64,000 nucleotides of DNA from Chimaeribacter arupi (GCF_002858805.1 NZ_PJZI01000003.1:62001-126000), one strand, 5' to 3'; positions 42,152-53,225 are shown, counted from the first letter of the stretch. Translations and numbers: made by a program. Notes: generated from the sequence alone by a model not told the origin.

Positions 42152-42265
42152 CAAGTCAGCCTGTTTTAGCGTGGGTTGACTCGCTCCTCAATGGCAGTTA
42201 TGGTTCGGGACAGCACAAATAATGTGCTTATTTTTTGACTCTCTTGCCGGGTAATCAGACAGTTC

Positions 42266-42817
42266 ATGGATCAAATCGATAAACAACGCCGAAAGTGGCT
42301 GGCGCTCGGTGGCGCCGCTATGGGGATCGCACTGCTTCCAGGGCAGGCGTTCGCAACGCTCTCAACTCCTCGTCCCCGCGTATTAACGCTGAATAATCTG
42401 CATACCGGGGAATCTCTCAAAGCCGAGTTCTTTGACGGGAAGTCTTACAACAAGGATGAGTTGTCCAGGCTGAATCATTTGTTCCGCGATTTTCGCGCAA
42501 ATAAAATGAAAACCATTGATACCGCACTGTTCGATCAGCTTTATCGCCTGCAGGTATTATTGGGAAATAACAAACCCATTCAGTTAATCTCCGGCTATCG
42601 TTCTGTTGCCACCAATGATGATTTACGTAAACACAGCAGCGGGGTGGCTAAACACAGCTACCATACGCTGGGTCGTGCTATGGATTTTCATATTGAAGGC
42701 GTGCAACTGAGTAATATCCGTAAGGCGGCATTAAAAATGCGTGCCGGTGGTGTAGGATATTACCCACGAAGCAACTTTGTGCATATTGATACCGGCCCGG
42801 TACGCCACTGGTCTTAA
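42266..42817 (+). CDS. mepK: Murein DD-endopeptidase MepK (Tat substrate)
   Basis: Periplasmic M15-family zinc endopeptidase that in E. coli cleaves 3-3 crosslinks made by L,D-transpeptidases. The 183-aa protein begins MDQIDKQRRKWLALGGAAMG, a twin-arginine-like signal (RRKWLAL), as in E. coli MepK. The metal site lies in HSYHTLGRAMDFHIEG and NFVHIDTGPVRHW. It sits just after ldtD, which makes the bonds this enzyme cuts. GloC follows after 57 bases with a hairpin. Confidence 0.96.
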   Translation: MDQIDKQRRKWLALGGAAMGIALLPGQAFATLSTPRPRVLTLNNLHTGESLKAEFFDGKSYNKDELSRLNHLFRDFRANKMKTIDTALFDQLYRLQVLLGNNKPIQLISGYRSVATNDDLRKHSSGVAKHSYHTLGRAMDFHIEGVQLSNIRKAALKMRAGGVGYYPRSNFVHIDTGPVRHWS

Positions 42818-42874
42818 GTATCCGTATGCGTTTTAACCGGTGCGGGAGGCGTCCTGCACCGGCCATGGAGCCTT

Positions 42875-43522
42875 ATGAATATTCTTACCATTCCTGTCAC
42901 AGCGTTTGCGCAAAACTGTTCTTTGATCTGGTGTGATGCCACCCATGACGCGGCGATTGTCGATCCGGGCGGTGACGCTGAAACCATTATCGCCCAGGTA
43001 GCGGCAAAAAATGTCCATGTCACCCAGATCCTGCTGACCCACGGCCACCTCGACCATGTCGGGGCCGCGGCAGAGCTGGCGCAGCATTACGGCGTGCCGC
43101 TGGTGGGGCCGCACCCGGAAGACCGCTTCTGGCTGGAGGCGCTGCCGGCGCAGAGTCAGATGTTCGGGCTGGCGGAGTGTGCGCCGCTGACGCCGGACCG
43201 CTGGCTGGACGAAGAGGAAAGCGTGACCGTGGGCAATATGCAGCTGGATGTGCTGCATTGCCCCGGCCATACGCCGGGACACATTGTGTTTGTGAACCGG
43301 GCGGCGAAAATGCTGGTATCCGGGGATGTGATCTTCAAAGGCGGAGTAGGGCGGACGGACTTCCCGCGCGGTGACCATCAGGCGTTGATCCACGCCATCC
43401 GCACCAAATTGCTGCCGTTGGGAGATGACGTCACTTTCCTGCCGGGGCATGGGCCACGCTCCACGCTGGGCCATGAACGCCTGACCAACCCCTTCCTGCA
43501 GGATGAACCGCCCGTGTGGTAA
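42875..43522 (+). CDS. gloC: Hydroxyacylglutathione hydrolase GloC (YcbL)
   Basis: Small metallo-beta-lactamase-fold glyoxalase II-type enzyme. In E. coli GloC hydrolyses S-lactoylglutathione slowly. The 215-aa protein has metal motif THGHLDHVG near residue 50, then [27 protein letters not shown] and [13 protein letters not shown]. It starts [15 protein letters not shown] behind GAGCC, a weak ribosome site. It is convergent with aspC and shares a strong bidirectional terminator. Confidence 0.95.
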   Translation: MNILTIPVTAFAQNCSLIWCDATHDAAIVDPGGDAETIIAQVAAKNVHVTQILLTHGHLDHVGAAAELAQHYGVPLVGPHPEDRFWLEALPAQSQMFGLAECAPLTPDRWLDEEESVTVGNMQLDVLHCPGHTPGHIVFVNRAAKMLVSGDVIFKGGVGRTDFPRGDHQALIHAIRTKLLPLGDDVTFLPGHGPRSTLGHERLTNPFLQDEPPVW

Positions 43523-43550
43523 TGCCTGCTGAGCGGGCACAGGCCGCCAT

Positions 43551-43582
43551 AAAAAAAGCCAGCCTCGCGGCTGGCTTTTTTG
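43551..43582. terminator. Bidirectional terminator between gloC and aspC
   Basis: Perfect 13-bp stem AAAAAAGCCAGCC / GGCTGGCTTTTTT with a TCGC loop. It has A/T tracts on both sides, so it works for gloC on the plus strand and aspC on the minus strand. Confidence 0.93.
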
Positions 43583-43592
43583 TGCCTGGGGT

Positions 43593-44783
43593 TCAGAGCA
43601 CCGCGACAATCGCCTCACACAGCGGCGCCATGTTATCCGGCGTCATACCGGCAACGTTGACACGGCCGGAGTTCACGGCGTACACGCCAAACTCGTCACG
43701 CAGGCGCAGCACCTGATCTTTGGTCAGGCCGCTGAACGAGAACATCCCGTTCTGTTTGATGATAAAGCTGAAATCTTGCTGTGCGCCTTTCTCCTGCAGG
43801 GTATGCACAAACAACTGGCGCATACGCTGGATGCGCTGGCGCATGTCAGTCAGCTCCTGTTCCCAGAGGGCGCGCAGGGCGTCGTTGCCGAGAATGGTCG
43901 CGACCACGGCCGCACCGTGCGCCGGTGGGTTAGAGTAGTTGGCACGCACCGTGGCCTTGATCTGGCTGAACGCCCGGTCAGCATTCTCTGCATCCGCGGC
44001 GACCAGCGTACAGGCACCGACGCGCTCGTTGTACAGGCCAAAGTTTTTCGAGTAGGAGCTGGCCACGATCAGTTCAGCATGTTGGGCCGCAAAAATCCGC
44101 AGGCCCTGGGCATCCTCTTCCAGCCCGTTGGCAAAGCCCTGATAGGCAAAGTCAAACAGCGGCAGCCAGCCTTTGGCGCGGGAGAGGTCAGCCAGTTGTT
44201 GCCACTGCGCCGGCGTCGGGTCGATTCCGGTCGGGTTATGGCAGCAGCCGTGGAACAGCACCACATCACCGGCCTGCGCCGCCTCAAGGCTTGCCAGCAT
44301 ACCCTCAAAATTCAGCGTATGGTTTTCTGCGTCGTAGTAATCGTAATTCACCACCTCCAGCCCGGCAGAGCCAAACACATTATTATGGTTTGGCCAGGTC
44401 GGGTTGCTGATCCAGACCCGTTTCACGGTGGTCTGGGTGGCCAGGAAGTCAGCCGCCACACGCAGGGCGCCGGTGCCGCCCGGTGTCTGGGCGGTGCGGG
44501 CGCGGCGGTCAGCGATGATGGCGCTGTCGCGACCGAACAGCAGAGCCTGGGTGCACTCAGCAAAGGCCGGAATGCCGTCAATGCTCAGGTAGTTTTTGGT
44601 CGTCTCATTGTCCAGCAGATAGTGCTCGGCCTTTTTCACACTGGTCAGCACCGGGGTTTGGCCGGTTTCATCTTTATAGACGCCGATCCCGAGGTTGATT
44701 TTGGTCAGACGGTCATCAGCACGAAACAGATCGCCCAGTCCCAGAATCGGGTCGGCCGGGGCAGCGGTGATTTTCTCAAACAT
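43593..44783 (-). CDS. aspC: Aspartate aminotransferase
   Basis: PLP enzyme that converts oxaloacetate and glutamate to aspartate, and also acts on aromatic amino acids. From ATG 44783 it is 396 aa, beginning [16 protein letters not shown], matching E. coli. ATG 44798 (MDISDMFEK) is an alternative; neither has a strong ribosome site. The PLP lysine is in [15 protein letters not shown] (near residue 246), and the end is [13 protein letters not shown]. The long upstream frame to 44945 has no family support. It lies downstream of ompF, separated by the ompF terminator. Confidence 0.97.
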   Translation of the reverse strand: MFEKITAAPADPILGLGDLFRADDRLTKINLGIGVYKDETGQTPVLTSVKKAEHYLLDNETTKNYLSIDGIPAFAECTQALLFGRDSAIIADRRARTAQTPGGTGALRVAADFLATQTTVKRVWISNPTWPNHNNVFGSAGLEVVNYDYYDAENHTLNFEGMLASLEAAQAGDVVLFHGCCHNPTGIDPTPAQWQQLADLSRAKGWLPLFDFAYQGFANGLEEDAQGLRIFAAQHAELIVASSYSKNFGLYNERVGACTLVAADAENADRAFSQIKATVRANYSNPPAHGAAVVATILGNDALRALWEQELTDMRQRIQRMRQLFVHTLQEKGAQQDFSFIIKQNGMFSFSGLTKDQVLRLRDEFGVYAVNSGRVNVAGMTPDNMAPLCEAIVAVL

Positions 44784-44937
44784 GTCAGAAATATCCATGG
44801 CTTGGTGATAAGCGGGCAGAAGCTTCAGGTTAACGCCATGTTTCTGCTTTGCCAACCGTTTGCGGCAAAAAGTACGTGATTTGTGAAGGTGGTTCGACAA
44901 GTACCGGAAGGGCGGGAAAGCAACAGGACAGGCTGAA

Positions 44938-44976
44938 AAAAGCAAAAAGAAAAGGCAGGGCCTATGCCCTGCCTTT
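44938..44976 (-). terminator. Rho-independent terminator after ompF
   Basis: Perfect 11-bp stem AAAGGCAGGGC / GCCCTGCCTTT with a 4-base loop. On the minus strand it is followed by TCTTTTTGCTTTTTTC. It lies about 35 bases past the ompF stop. Confidence 0.9.
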
Positions 44977-45010
44977 CAGCATACCTGACCGGGGTCAGGC
45001 AGCAGGTCGA

Positions 45011-46114
45011 TTAGAACTGGTAAACCAGACCCAGTGCAACGATGTCGTCGTTGTTGAGACCCAGTGCGTTATCGTCATCCAGTTGGTTGATACGGTAGTC
45101 AACGTAGGTGGACATGTTTTTGTTGAAGTAGTAGGTCGCGCCCACATCGAAGTATTTGATCAGGTCAACGTCGCCGATGCCTTCGATGTCTTTACCTTTG
45201 GACTGAACGTACGCCAGGGACGGACGCAGACCGAAGTCGAACTGGTACTGAGCAACCAATTCAAAGTTTTGCGCTTTCTGAGCGAAGCCGCTGACATCCA
45301 CTTCGTTGCCCGCAGGGGTGGTTACCGTACCGGAAACTGGGGTGGCGTTACGGGTTTCACCGTACATGGCTGCCAGGTAGATGTTGTTGGCATCATATTT
45401 CAGCGCAGTTGCCCAGCTCTGAGCTTTGTCACCGCTACCCAGCACGCCAGCTGCGTTTTGCTCGTTGGTACGGTCAGATTCGCCGTATGCACCCACGATG
45501 CCTACACCGATTTCGCTGGTGTAAGAGGTAGACAGTGCCCAGCCGTCACCGTTAGCACGACGGATGTCGTCTTCACGTTCGTTTTTGCCCTGGTACTGTA
45601 CAGCGAAGTCCCAGCCGTCAACCAGGCCGAAGAAGTTCTGGTTACGGTAGGTGGCCACACCGGTAGAACGGCCGCTCAGGAAGCCATCGGAGTAGCTGGA
45701 GTCACCGCCGAATTCCGGCAGCATGTCGGTCCAGGCAATGGCGTCGTAGATCACGCCATAGTTACGGCCGTAGTCGAAGGAGCCGTAGTCACCGAATTTC
45801 AGACCAGCGAAGCCCAGACGGGTTCTGTTACCGTCTTGCGCGTCGGAACCTTCGGAGTTGTTCGCCTGAACGTTGTATTCCCACTGGCCGAAACCGGTCA
45901 GTTGGTCAGTAATCTGGGTTTCACCTTTGAAGCCGAAACGAACGTAGGTGTTGTCACCATCAGAACCTTCGTCATCGGAGAAATAATGCAGACCTACGGC
46001 TTTACCGTACAGATCCAGCTTGTTGCCATCTTTGTTGTAGATTTCGGCGGCGTTTGCTGCACCAGCAGCCAACAGAGCCGGGATAACCACTGCAAGAATG
46101 TTGCGCTTCATCAT
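45011..46114 (-). CDS. ompF: Outer membrane general porin, OmpF type
   Basis: Trimeric 16-strand outer-membrane channel for small hydrophilic solutes. From ATG 46114 it is 367 aa. The signal peptide is [22 protein letters not shown], with a mature start [19 protein letters not shown]. The constriction loop L3 has PEFGGDSS, and the C-terminus ends in the porin Phe (LVYQF). Strong codon bias suggests high expression. The start region GAGGGTAATATAATGATG resembles the site bound by MicF RNA in E. coli; regulation is inferred. It lies between asnS and aspC, the ompF position in E. coli. Confidence 0.95.
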   Translation of the reverse strand: MMKRNILAVVIPALLAAGAANAAEIYNKDGNKLDLYGKAVGLHYFSDDEGSDGDNTYVRFGFKGETQITDQLTGFGQWEYNVQANNSEGSDAQDGNRTRLGFAGLKFGDYGSFDYGRNYGVIYDAIAWTDMLPEFGGDSSYSDGFLSGRSTGVATYRNQNFFGLVDGWDFAVQYQGKNEREDDIRRANGDGWALSTSYTSEIGVGIVGAYGESDRTNEQNAAGVLGSGDKAQSWATALKYDANNIYLAAMYGETRNATPVSGTVTTPAGNEVDVSGFAQKAQNFELVAQYQFDFGLRPSLAYVQSKGKDIEGIGDVDLIKYFDVGATYYFNKNMSTYVDYRINQLDDDNALGLNNDDIVALGLVYQF

Positions 46115-46290
46115 TATATTACCCTCATTGGTGTTATTCGGACACCTTGCCACTGCCGCCAATAATTCAGGGAACTATTGTTGAGAGTATGGTGTCTTCC
46201 TGTGTCTGCACGCAGTGTTCCATTCGCGATGCGGTTAATCTACCGCGAAAATGCTACCAAAGGCCTAATGAGGTTTCAGAAGGAAACTAA

Positions 46291-46354
46291 TTATTACAAA
46301 ATGTAAAAATTAGGGAACTTTGTGACCGGGATCTAAATTTAAAAAAATGTAAAA
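46291..46354 (-). promoter_or_regulatory. Putative OmpR-binding region upstream of ompF
   Basis: On the minus strand, TTTTTACATTTTGTAATAAT (about 46310-46291) resembles the OmpR F-box TTTACTTTTTGTAACAT. A second partial match, TTTTACATTTTTTT, overlaps the asnS terminator near 46341-46354. The rest of the 301-base gap holds no gene. Exact boxes and the start site need comparison with E. coli. Confidence 0.45.
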
Positions 46355-46372
46355 GGCCAGCATTGCTGGCCT
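46340..46372 (-). terminator. Rho-independent terminator after asnS
   Basis: AGGCCAGC / GCTGGCCT stem with a 3-base loop. On the minus strand it is followed by TTTACATTTTTTTAAATTT. It lies about 45 bases past the asnS stop and overlaps the putative upstream OmpR site of ompF. Confidence 0.82.
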
Positions 46373-46415
46373 CTGATTTGTAACAAAATTGTCTTAATTG
46401 TACAGTTTCTGACAA

Positions 46416-47816
46416 TCAGAAGCTGGCGTTGCGTGGGGTACGCGGGAAGGGGATAACATCACGCACGTTCTGTACGCCGGTGACATAGGCGATTAAACGC
46501 TCAAAACCAAGACCGAAACCGGAGTGCGGCACGGTGCCGTAACGGCGCAGATCGCGGTACCACCAGTAGTCTTCTTTATTCAGGCCCATCGCTTCCAGAC
46601 GCTGATCCAGCACGTCCAGGCGTTCTTCACGCTGGGAACCGCCGATAATTTCACCGATGCCCGGTGCCAGCACGTCCATGGCTGCTACGGTTTTGCCGTC
46701 TTCATTCATGCGCATATAGAACGCTTTGATGTCTTTCGGGTAGTTTTTCACCACCACCGGCGCTTTGAAGTGTTTCTCGGCCAGATAACGCTCATGCTCA
46801 GAGGAGAGGTCAATGCCCCAGCTCACGGCGTTTTCAAACGTCTGGCCGGAGTTGATCAGAATCTCAATCGCATCGGTGTAATCCACCTGGGCGAAATCAG
46901 AGCTGACAAAACGCTCAAGGCGGGAAATCGCGTCTTTGTCCACACGCTCTGCAAAGAACGCCAGGTCATCAGCACGCTCGTCCAACACGGCCTGAAACAC
47001 ATATTTCAGCATTTTTTCAGCCAGACCTGCTACGTCATCCAGGTTCGCAAAGGCGACTTCCGGCTCAATCATCCAGAATTCTGCCAGGTGGCGGCTGGTG
47101 TTGGAGTTTTCCGCACGGAACGTCGGGCCAAAGGTATAGACCTTGGACAGGGCACAGGCGTAGGTTTCGCCGTTCAATTGGCCGGAAACGGTCAAAAATG
47201 CCTCTTTCCCGAAGAAATCCTCACTGAAATCAACCCGGCCCTGATCGTCACGCGGCAGGTTTTCCAGATCCAGCGTTGAAACGCGGAACATCTCACCGGC
47301 ACCCTCTGTATCGGACGCGGTGATAAGCGGCGTGGACACCCAGAAATAGCCATTTTCATGGAAGAAGCGGTGGATCGCCTGCGCCAGGGTGTGGCGCACA
47401 CGGGCAACGGCACCAATCAGGTTGGTACGCGGGCGCAGGTGCGCCACTTCCCGCAGGTATTCGATGCTATGGCGTTTGGCCGCCATCGGGTAGGTGTCCG
47501 GATCGTCCACCCAGCCCACCACGTTCACTGCCGTGGCCTGCAATTCAAAGCTCTGGCCTTCACCTGGTGACGCCACTACGGTGCCGGTGATTTCCACAGA
47601 GCACCCTGTCGTCAGGCGCAGCACATCAGCCTGGTAATTGGACAGAGAATTATTTACGACGGCCTGTAATGGATTAAAGCAGGAGCCGTCATAAACGGCG
47701 AGGAAGGAGATGCCGGCTTTAGAATCTCTCCGGGTACGCACCCAACCGCGTACGGTGACTTCACTGTCAACCGCAGCACGGCCTTGCAGTACGTCGACTA
47801 CAGGCACAACGCTCAT
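46416..47816 (-). CDS. asnS: Asparagine--tRNA ligase
   Basis: Class IIb aminoacyl-tRNA synthetase charging tRNA-Asn; cytosolic. The 466-aa length equals E. coli AsnS. An N-terminal OB-fold anticodon domain ([22 protein letters not shown]) precedes the catalytic core with motif 2 [20 protein letters not shown] and motif 3 [15 protein letters not shown]. The C-terminus is [11 protein letters not shown], typical. The start [14 protein letters not shown] aligns with the family. A 5' hairpin (AACCCGC / GCGGGTT, near 47857-47875) lies in its leader. Confidence 0.98.
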   Translation of the reverse strand: MSVVPVVDVLQGRAAVDSEVTVRGWVRTRRDSKAGISFLAVYDGSCFNPLQAVVNNSLSNYQADVLRLTTGCSVEITGTVVASPGEGQSFELQATAVNVVGWVDDPDTYPMAAKRHSIEYLREVAHLRPRTNLIGAVARVRHTLAQAIHRFFHENGYFWVSTPLITASDTEGAGEMFRVSTLDLENLPRDDQGRVDFSEDFFGKEAFLTVSGQLNGETYACALSKVYTFGPTFRAENSNTSRHLAEFWMIEPEVAFANLDDVAGLAEKMLKYVFQAVLDERADDLAFFAERVDKDAISRLERFVSSDFAQVDYTDAIEILINSGQTFENAVSWGIDLSSEHERYLAEKHFKAPVVVKNYPKDIKAFYMRMNEDGKTVAAMDVLAPGIGEIIGGSQREERLDVLDQRLEAMGLNKEDYWWYRDLRRYGTVPHSGFGLGFERLIAYVTGVQNVRDVIPFPRTPRNASF

Positions 47817-48000
47817 AGATTTCTCTCTTTAATAAAGGTTAATTCAGAATTGCGGAACCCGCGCACAGGCGGGTTTTGCTATGTTACTTACCGCGTCGCA
47901 GGACACAAGCAGAAATCACGGGCGCAGCGCAACATTTCTCAGGGATGTCAGAGGAATTCATACGCATAATGAATAGGGCAGGAGAGGTATATAAAGGAGG

Positions 48001-48030
48001 AAAATTGCACCGGCCGGAAAACCGGTGCAA
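48001..48030 (-). terminator. Rho-independent terminator after pncB
   Basis: TTGCACCGG / CCGGTGCAA stem with an 8-base loop. On the minus strand it is followed by TTTTCC. It lies about 12 bases past the pncB stop. Confidence 0.75.
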
Positions 48031-48042
48031 AGCGGGCAGCCC

Positions 48043-49248
48043 TTAACTGGCTTTTTGTACCCGCGGCAGATCGAACGCTTTACGCAGCGCCGTGACAAAT
48101 GCCGGGTCTTCACAAATGGTTTTACCGGGGCTGTCAGAGAGCTTCGCCACCGGCTTGCCATTGCACTCCACCAGCTTGATCACGATATTCAGCGGTTTGA
48201 CGCCGGGGAGATCGCAGGTCAGCCGGGTGCCGATGCCGAACACCAGATTGATGCGGCGGTCGAAATGGCGGTAGAGCGCCAGTGCCTTGTCCAGATCCAG
48301 GTTATCGGAGAAGACCAGCGTTTTGCTCATCGGGTCGATGCCCAGCTTCTCATAATGGGCGATCGCTTTTTCGCCCCATTCCAGCGGGTCGCCGGAGTCG
48401 TGGCGCAGGCCCTGATAACGGCCGGCAAAGTCCGGCCCGAAATCACGCAGGAAGGCATCCATCGTGATGCAGTCCGTCAGGGCGATACCCAACTGGGCCG
48501 GGTACTCATCCAGCCACGCCTGCAGGGCGGCACGCTGGCTGTTGGCCAGCACCGGGGAGATCTGCTGGTGCGCCTGGAACCATTCGTGGGCCTGGGTGCC
48601 GACCGGTGCCAGATCGAGGCGGCGCGCCAGATCGTAATTGCTGGTGCCGACCAGATAAGGGAAATCGCTTTTCAGGGTGGTGACAATCGCCTGCTGCACC
48701 GCCTGTGAGAAACGGCGGCGGGTGCCGAAATCCATCAGCCGGAAGCGTGAGATATCGGTTTCACCGGCCAGTTCCCTGAACCGTTCCAGCTTACCGCGCA
48801 ACTGGCTGACTGCCTGTTCCGGCGTTGCATCCGGCGAGCGGTGGCGGTGCACCACTTCACTTATCACCGCCAGCAGCGGCACTTCCCACATCACCACTTC
48901 CCGCCACGGCCCGCTGATGCGGATCTCCAGCGTACCGAGGCGGTTGGTGACCTGCACCTGTTGTGGGTTAAAGCGGAATGCTTTCAGCCAGTCCAGATAA
49001 TCCTTGCGGAAAAACGGCAGGCCGGCGAGGTATTGGTACTCCTCGTCGGTCAGGGCCAGTTCGCTCATCAGGGTGATTTGCGCCTGGATCTCGTCGCGGT
49101 ATTCACCGAGCAGCTCATCGCCGCGGCAGCGGAATTCCGCGGCCACGGTAATGTCATGATACCGGTGGTAGACAGCCTGCTGCATATGCAATTTATAGGC
49201 ATCAGTGTCCAGTATTGACGTCAAAATCGGGGAAGCGTAGTGAGTCAT
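48043..49248 (-). CDS. pncB: Nicotinate phosphoribosyltransferase
   Basis: NAD salvage enzyme that joins nicotinate to PRPP. At 401 aa it is close to E. coli PncB. It starts [30 protein letters not shown], the family N-terminus. The phosphorylated active-site His is in [15 protein letters not shown] (near residue 220), and the PRPP region includes [15 protein letters not shown] minus-strand TATACT (plus 49313-49318) about 65 bases upstream may be its -10. In E. coli pncB is repressed by NadR; I do not see a confident NadR box. Confidence 0.98.
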   Translation of the reverse strand: MTHYASPILTSILDTDAYKLHMQQAVYHRYHDITVAAEFRCRGDELLGEYRDEIQAQITLMSELALTDEEYQYLAGLPFFRKDYLDWLKAFRFNPQQVQVTNRLGTLEIRISGPWREVVMWEVPLLAVISEVVHRHRSPDATPEQAVSQLRGKLERFRELAGETDISRFRLMDFGTRRRFSQAVQQAIVTTLKSDFPYLVGTSNYDLARRLDLAPVGTQAHEWFQAHQQISPVLANSQRAALQAWLDEYPAQLGIALTDCITMDAFLRDFGPDFAGRYQGLRHDSGDPLEWGEKAIAHYEKLGIDPMSKTLVFSDNLDLDKALALYRHFDRRINLVFGIGTRLTCDLPGVKPLNIVIKLVECNGKPVAKLSDSPGKTICEDPAFVTALRKAFDLPRVQKAS

Positions 49249-49745
49249 AGCGCGTTACAGCATCCTCGTTGGGAGCATTTCCACAGTCGGAATAATCAGC
49301 AAAGAGCGTGAAGTATACCTTGATTATCCGGTTATTGAAGCCTCATCACACCATAAAAGGCGACGCAAGGTCGAGAGGTAAACGTGCCGTCAGCCGCGTT
49401 AATGTGTTTTAAATGTTATAAAAATGATATGACAATGAAATTAAATTGTGGTTACGAACCGGCAACCCGCCTGGTTTCAGGGTCACGGCGGCTTACCCAT
49501 TGTGATCACAGCCTGCTTTTCCGGCCCGGTTCGCCGGCTCTTTTCAGACAGCGGCAGGCACAACACAGGACAGCACAAAAGGCTCACAAGTTGCTTACAA
49601 ACTAGGATTTTATCCCGGCTATGATAAAGTCAGGCAAAAGGCGTTTCCGGCTTTTCCTGCTGCGCCTGCCGCAAGAAGGGTGGCAGCAGGGCGCAAGCCG
49701 AATACACTTACTTAACCTCCATCATCCGGACGTCAAAGGGCTTCT
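49249..49745. other. pncB-pepN divergent intergenic region
   Basis: No gene is supported in this 497-base gap. A 73-codon ORF (49384-49605) resembles nothing I know. The pncB side has TATACT on the minus strand (49318-49313). The pepN side has TATGAT at 49620-49625, with TTACAA 19 bases before it, a weak promoter. Between them lies an A/T-rich patch around 49408-49450. Confidence 0.45.
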
Positions 49746-52376
49746 ATGACACAGGTCTCTACCGCAACACAGCCGCAGGCTAAATACCGGCACGATTACC
49801 GTGCCCCGGACTACACCATTACCGATATCGACCTAAATTTTGAGCTGGACGCCGACACCACCACCGTCACCGCCATCAGCCAGGTCAAACGCCTGGGCGC
49901 GGTAGGCGCGCCGCTGGTGCTGAATGGGGAAAACCTGACGCTCCTCAGCGTCACGGTAGACGGCCAGCCCTGGCCGCACTATCACCAGCAGTCCCATACG
50001 CTGGTGCTGGATCAGCTGCCGGATGCCTTCAGCCTGACCATCATTAACCAGATCCACCCCGCCCAGAACACCGCGCTGGACGGGCTGTACCGCTCCGGCG
50101 AGGCGCTCTGCACCCAGTGTGAAGCCGAAGGTTTCCGCCACATCACCTATTACCTTGACCGCCCGGATGTGCTGGCACGTTTCACTACCCGCATCGTGGC
50201 AGATAAGGCGCGCTACCCGTTCCTGCTCTCCAACGGTAACCGGCTGGAGCAGGGCGACCTCGGCGATGGCCGCCACTGGAGCCGCTGGGAAGACCCGTTC
50301 CCGAAACCTTGCTACCTGTTTGCGCTGGTGGCCGGGGACTTTGACGTCCTGCGTGACACCTTTACTACCCGCTCCGGGCGTGACGTGGCGCTGGAACTGT
50401 ACGTGGACCGCGGCAACCTGGACCGCGCTGACTGGGCGATGACCTCGCTGAAACAGTCGATGAAGTGGGACGAAACCCGCTTCGGCCTGGAGTATGACCT
50501 CGACATCTATATGATTGTGGCGGTGGACTTCTTCAACATGGGCGCGATGGAGAACAAAGGGCTGAATGTCTTTAACTCCAAATATGTGCTGGCGAAGGCG
50601 GAAACCGCCACCGACACCGACTACCTGAACATTGAGCGAGTCATCGGCCATGAATATTTCCATAACTGGACCGGCAACCGCGTCACCTGCCGTGACTGGT
50701 TCCAGCTCAGCCTGAAAGAGGGGCTGACGGTGTTCCGTGACCAGGAGTTCAGCGCCGATCTCGGCTCCCGCCCGGTCAACCGCATCGCCAACGTGCGCCT
50801 GATGCGCAGCGCGCAGTTTGCCGAGGACGCCAGCCCGATGGCGCACCCGATCCGCCCGGACAAAGTCATCGAGATGAACAACTTCTACACCCTGACGGTG
50901 TATGAGAAGGGCGCGGAAGTAATCCGCATGATGCACACGCTGCTGGGCGAGGCGCAGTTCCAGGCCGGGATGCAGCTCTACTTTGAGCGCCATGACGGCA
51001 GCGCCGCCACCTGTGATGATTTCGTGCAGGCGATGGAAGATGCCTCCAACGTTGACCTGTCGCTGTTCCGCCGCTGGTACAGCCAGTCCGGTACGCCGGT
51101 GCTGACGGTACGTGACGAGTTCAGCACCGAGCTTCAGCAGTACCGCCTGCATGTCAGCCAGACCACGCCACCGACAGCGGACAAGCAGGAGAAATTGCCG
51201 CTGCATATTCCGCTGGATATCGAGTTGTACGACCAGGAAGGGAATGTCATCCCGCTGGTGCGTGACGGCAACCCGGTGCATTCGGTGCTGAACGTGACCG
51301 AAGCGGAGCAGACTTTTGTGTTTGACGGCATCGCCCTGCCGCCGGTGCCGTCGCTGCTGCGCCACTTCTCCGCCCCGGTGAAACTGGATTACCCCTACAG
51401 TGACCAGCAACTGACGTTCCTGATGCAGCACGCCACCGACCCGTTCTCCCGCTGGGATGCGGCGCAAAGCCTGCTGGCGCTCTATATCCGCCTGAACGTG
51501 GCACGCCACCAGCAGAAACAACCGCTGTCACTGCCGCTGCATGTGGCGGATGCCTTCCGCGGTATTCTGCTGGATGACAAGCTGGAACCGGCACTGATTG
51601 CCCAGATCCTGTCGCTGCCGACCGAAAATGAGATGGCGGAGCTGTTTACCACCATCGATCCGGAAGCGATCCATGCGGTGCACGCTGCGATTGTCGGCTG
51701 CCTGGCCACCGAAATGGCGGACGAATGGCTGGCGGTTTACTACGCCAACCTGACGCCGGAATACCGCGTGGATCACGCCGACATCGGCAAGCGCAGCCTG
51801 CGCAACCTCTGCCTCAGCTATCTGGCCTTTGGCGATCCGGCGCGGGCTGACCAGCTGGTGGCGAAGCAGTACCACGCAGCGGATAACATGACCGATGCGC
51901 TGGCCGCGCTGTCGGCGGCGGTTGCCGCCCAGTTGCCGTGCCGGACGGCGCTGCTGACGGCGTTTGATGAGCGCTGGCACCAGGATGGCCTGGTGATGGA
52001 CAAGTGGTTCATCCTCCAGGCGACCAGCCCGGCGGAAAATGTGCTGGAGAACGTGCGCAGCCTGCTGAACCACCGTTCCTTCAGCCTGAGTAACCCGAAC
52101 CGTGTACGGTCGCTGATCGGGGCGTTTGCGTCCGGCAACCCGGCGGCGTTCCATGCGGCAGACGGCAGCGGTTACCGTTTCCTGACCGAGATCCTCACCG
52201 ACCTCAACACCCGTAACCCGCAGGTGGCGTCACGTCTGGTTGAGCCGCTGATCCGCCTGCAACGTTATGATGAGTCGCGTCAGGCGCTGATGCGTGCGGC
52301 ACTGGAACAGCTCAAAAGCCTGCCGAACCTCTCCGGCGATCTGTATGAGAAAATCAGCAAAGCGCTGGATGCCTGA
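49746..52376 (+). CDS. pepN: Aminopeptidase N
   Basis: Cytosolic M1 zinc aminopeptidase, the main broad-range peptidase of E. coli. The 876-aa protein is slightly longer than E. coli (870), with the extra residues at the N-terminus (MTQVSTATQPQAKYRHDYRAPDY). The exopeptidase motif GAMENKGLN lies near residue 266 and the zinc site HEYFHNWTGNRV...KEGLT near 302. The C-terminal helical domain ends EKISKALDA. It is a single gene with a strong bidirectional terminator shared with ssuB. Confidence 0.99.
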   Translation: MTQVSTATQPQAKYRHDYRAPDYTITDIDLNFELDADTTTVTAISQVKRLGAVGAPLVLNGENLTLLSVTVDGQPWPHYHQQSHTLVLDQLPDAFSLTIINQIHPAQNTALDGLYRSGEALCTQCEAEGFRHITYYLDRPDVLARFTTRIVADKARYPFLLSNGNRLEQGDLGDGRHWSRWEDPFPKPCYLFALVAGDFDVLRDTFTTRSGRDVALELYVDRGNLDRADWAMTSLKQSMKWDETRFGLEYDLDIYMIVAVDFFNMGAMENKGLNVFNSKYVLAKAETATDTDYLNIERVIGHEYFHNWTGNRVTCRDWFQLSLKEGLTVFRDQEFSADLGSRPVNRIANVRLMRSAQFAEDASPMAHPIRPDKVIEMNNFYTLTVYEKGAEVIRMMHTLLGEAQFQAGMQLYFERHDGSAATCDDFVQAMEDASNVDLSLFRRWYSQSGTPVLTVRDEFSTELQQYRLHVSQTTPPTADKQEKLPLHIPLDIELYDQEGNVIPLVRDGNPVHSVLNVTEAEQTFVFDGIALPPVPSLLRHFSAPVKLDYPYSDQQLTFLMQHATDPFSRWDAAQSLLALYIRLNVARHQQKQPLSLPLHVADAFRGILLDDKLEPALIAQILSLPTENEMAELFTTIDPEAIHAVHAAIVGCLATEMADEWLAVYYANLTPEYRVDHADIGKRSLRNLCLSYLAFGDPARADQLVAKQYHAADNMTDALAALSAAVAAQLPCRTALLTAFDERWHQDGLVMDKWFILQATSPAENVLENVRSLLNHRSFSLSNPNRVRSLIGAFASGNPAAFHAADGSGYRFLTEILTDLNTRNPQVASRLVEPLIRLQRYDESRQALMRAALEQLKSLPNLSGDLYEKISKALDA

Positions 52377-52394
52377 TCCCTGGGCGTAAGCCAT

Positions 52395-52432
52395 GAAAAA
52401 GGCGCGGGCCATCAGGCACCGCGCCTTTTTTT
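52395..52432. terminator. Bidirectional terminator between pepN and ssuB
   Basis: Perfect 12-bp stem AAAAAGGCGCGG / CCGCGCCTTTTT with an 11-base loop and A/T tracts on both sides. It ends pepN on the plus strand and the ssu operon on the minus strand. Confidence 0.9.
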
Positions 52433-52448
52433 ATGGGGGAAACCGGCC

Positions 52449-53225
52449 TCAGGCGTAGCCGCGCGACACCACCGGCTGCAACACAGGCGCAGGCGCCAGG
52501 ATGCGGTCCAGCACCCGGCTTTCCAGCTCTGCCAGCCGCACTGACCCGTGGCGGCGCGGGCGCGGCACATCCACCGTGACGTCCAGCCCAATCCGGCCCT
52601 CTTCAATCAGCAATACCCGATCGGCCAGCGCCACCGCTTCGCTGACATCATGGGTGACCAGCAGCACCGTGAAACCGTGCGTCAGCCAGAGTGACTCAAT
52701 CAGCCCCTGCATCTCGATGCGCGTCAGGGCATCCAGCGCGCCCAGCGGTTCATCCAGCAGCAGCAGCCGTGGGCGGTGGATCAGCGCGCGCGCCAGCGCC
52801 ACCCGCTGTTTCTGCCCGCCGGAGAGGGCCGAGGGCCATTCCCCGGCGCGCTCTGCCAGCCCGACCGCCGCCAGCGCCTCCTGCGCTGCCGGGCGCCAGT
52901 TGCCTTTCAGGCCCAGCCCGACATTGTCGATGACCCGCTTCCACGGCAGCAACCGGGCTTCCTGGAACATCAGGCGCGTATCCTCCTGTACGCTGGCCAA
53001 CGGCGCATTGCCGCTCAGCAGCGCGCCCTCGCTGGCGTGTTCCAGCCCGGCCAGCAGGCGCAGCAGGGTACTTTTGCCACAGCCGCTGCGGCCCACCACC
53101 GCCACAAACTGGCCGGGGACAATGCGTAAATCAATATCATGCAGAACCGTGCGGGCGCCGTAACGTTTGCTGATATGGTTCAGCGTCAGCGGGGTGCCTT
53201 GTGGGATACGGGTTGGCGTACTCAT
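52449..53225 (-). CDS. ssuB: Alkanesulfonate ABC transporter ATP-binding protein
   Basis: ATPase of the SsuABC importer for aliphatic sulfonates, used as sulfur source under sulfate limitation. The 258-aa protein has Walker A GRSGCGKS (residues 45-52), signature LSGGQKQR, Walker [13 protein letters not shown] and the His switch LVTHDVSEA. It is the last gene of ssuEADCB and overlaps ssuC by 4 bases. Membrane-associated on the cytosolic face. Confidence 0.96.
   Translation of the reverse strand: MSTPTRIPQGTPLTLNHISKRYGARTVLHDIDLRIVPGQFVAVVGRSGCGKSTLLRLLAGLEHASEGALLSGNAPLASVQEDTRLMFQEARLLPWKRVIDNVGLGLKGNWRPAAQEALAAVGLAERAGEWPSALSGGQKQRVALARALIHRPRLLLLDEPLGALDALTRIEMQGLIESLWLTHGFTVLLVTHDVSEAVALADRVLLIEEGRIGLDVTVDVPRPRRHGSVRLAELESRVLDRILAPAPVLQPVVSRGYA

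Noticed and set aside
44849-46165. A 438-codon plus-strand open frame across ompF
   Set aside because: Mirror of the ompF coding strand; no signal, no family likeness and no ribosome site.
49384-49605. 73-codon ORF between pncB and pepN
   Set aside because: No recognisable motif, weak ribosome site, and base use unlike neighbouring genes.
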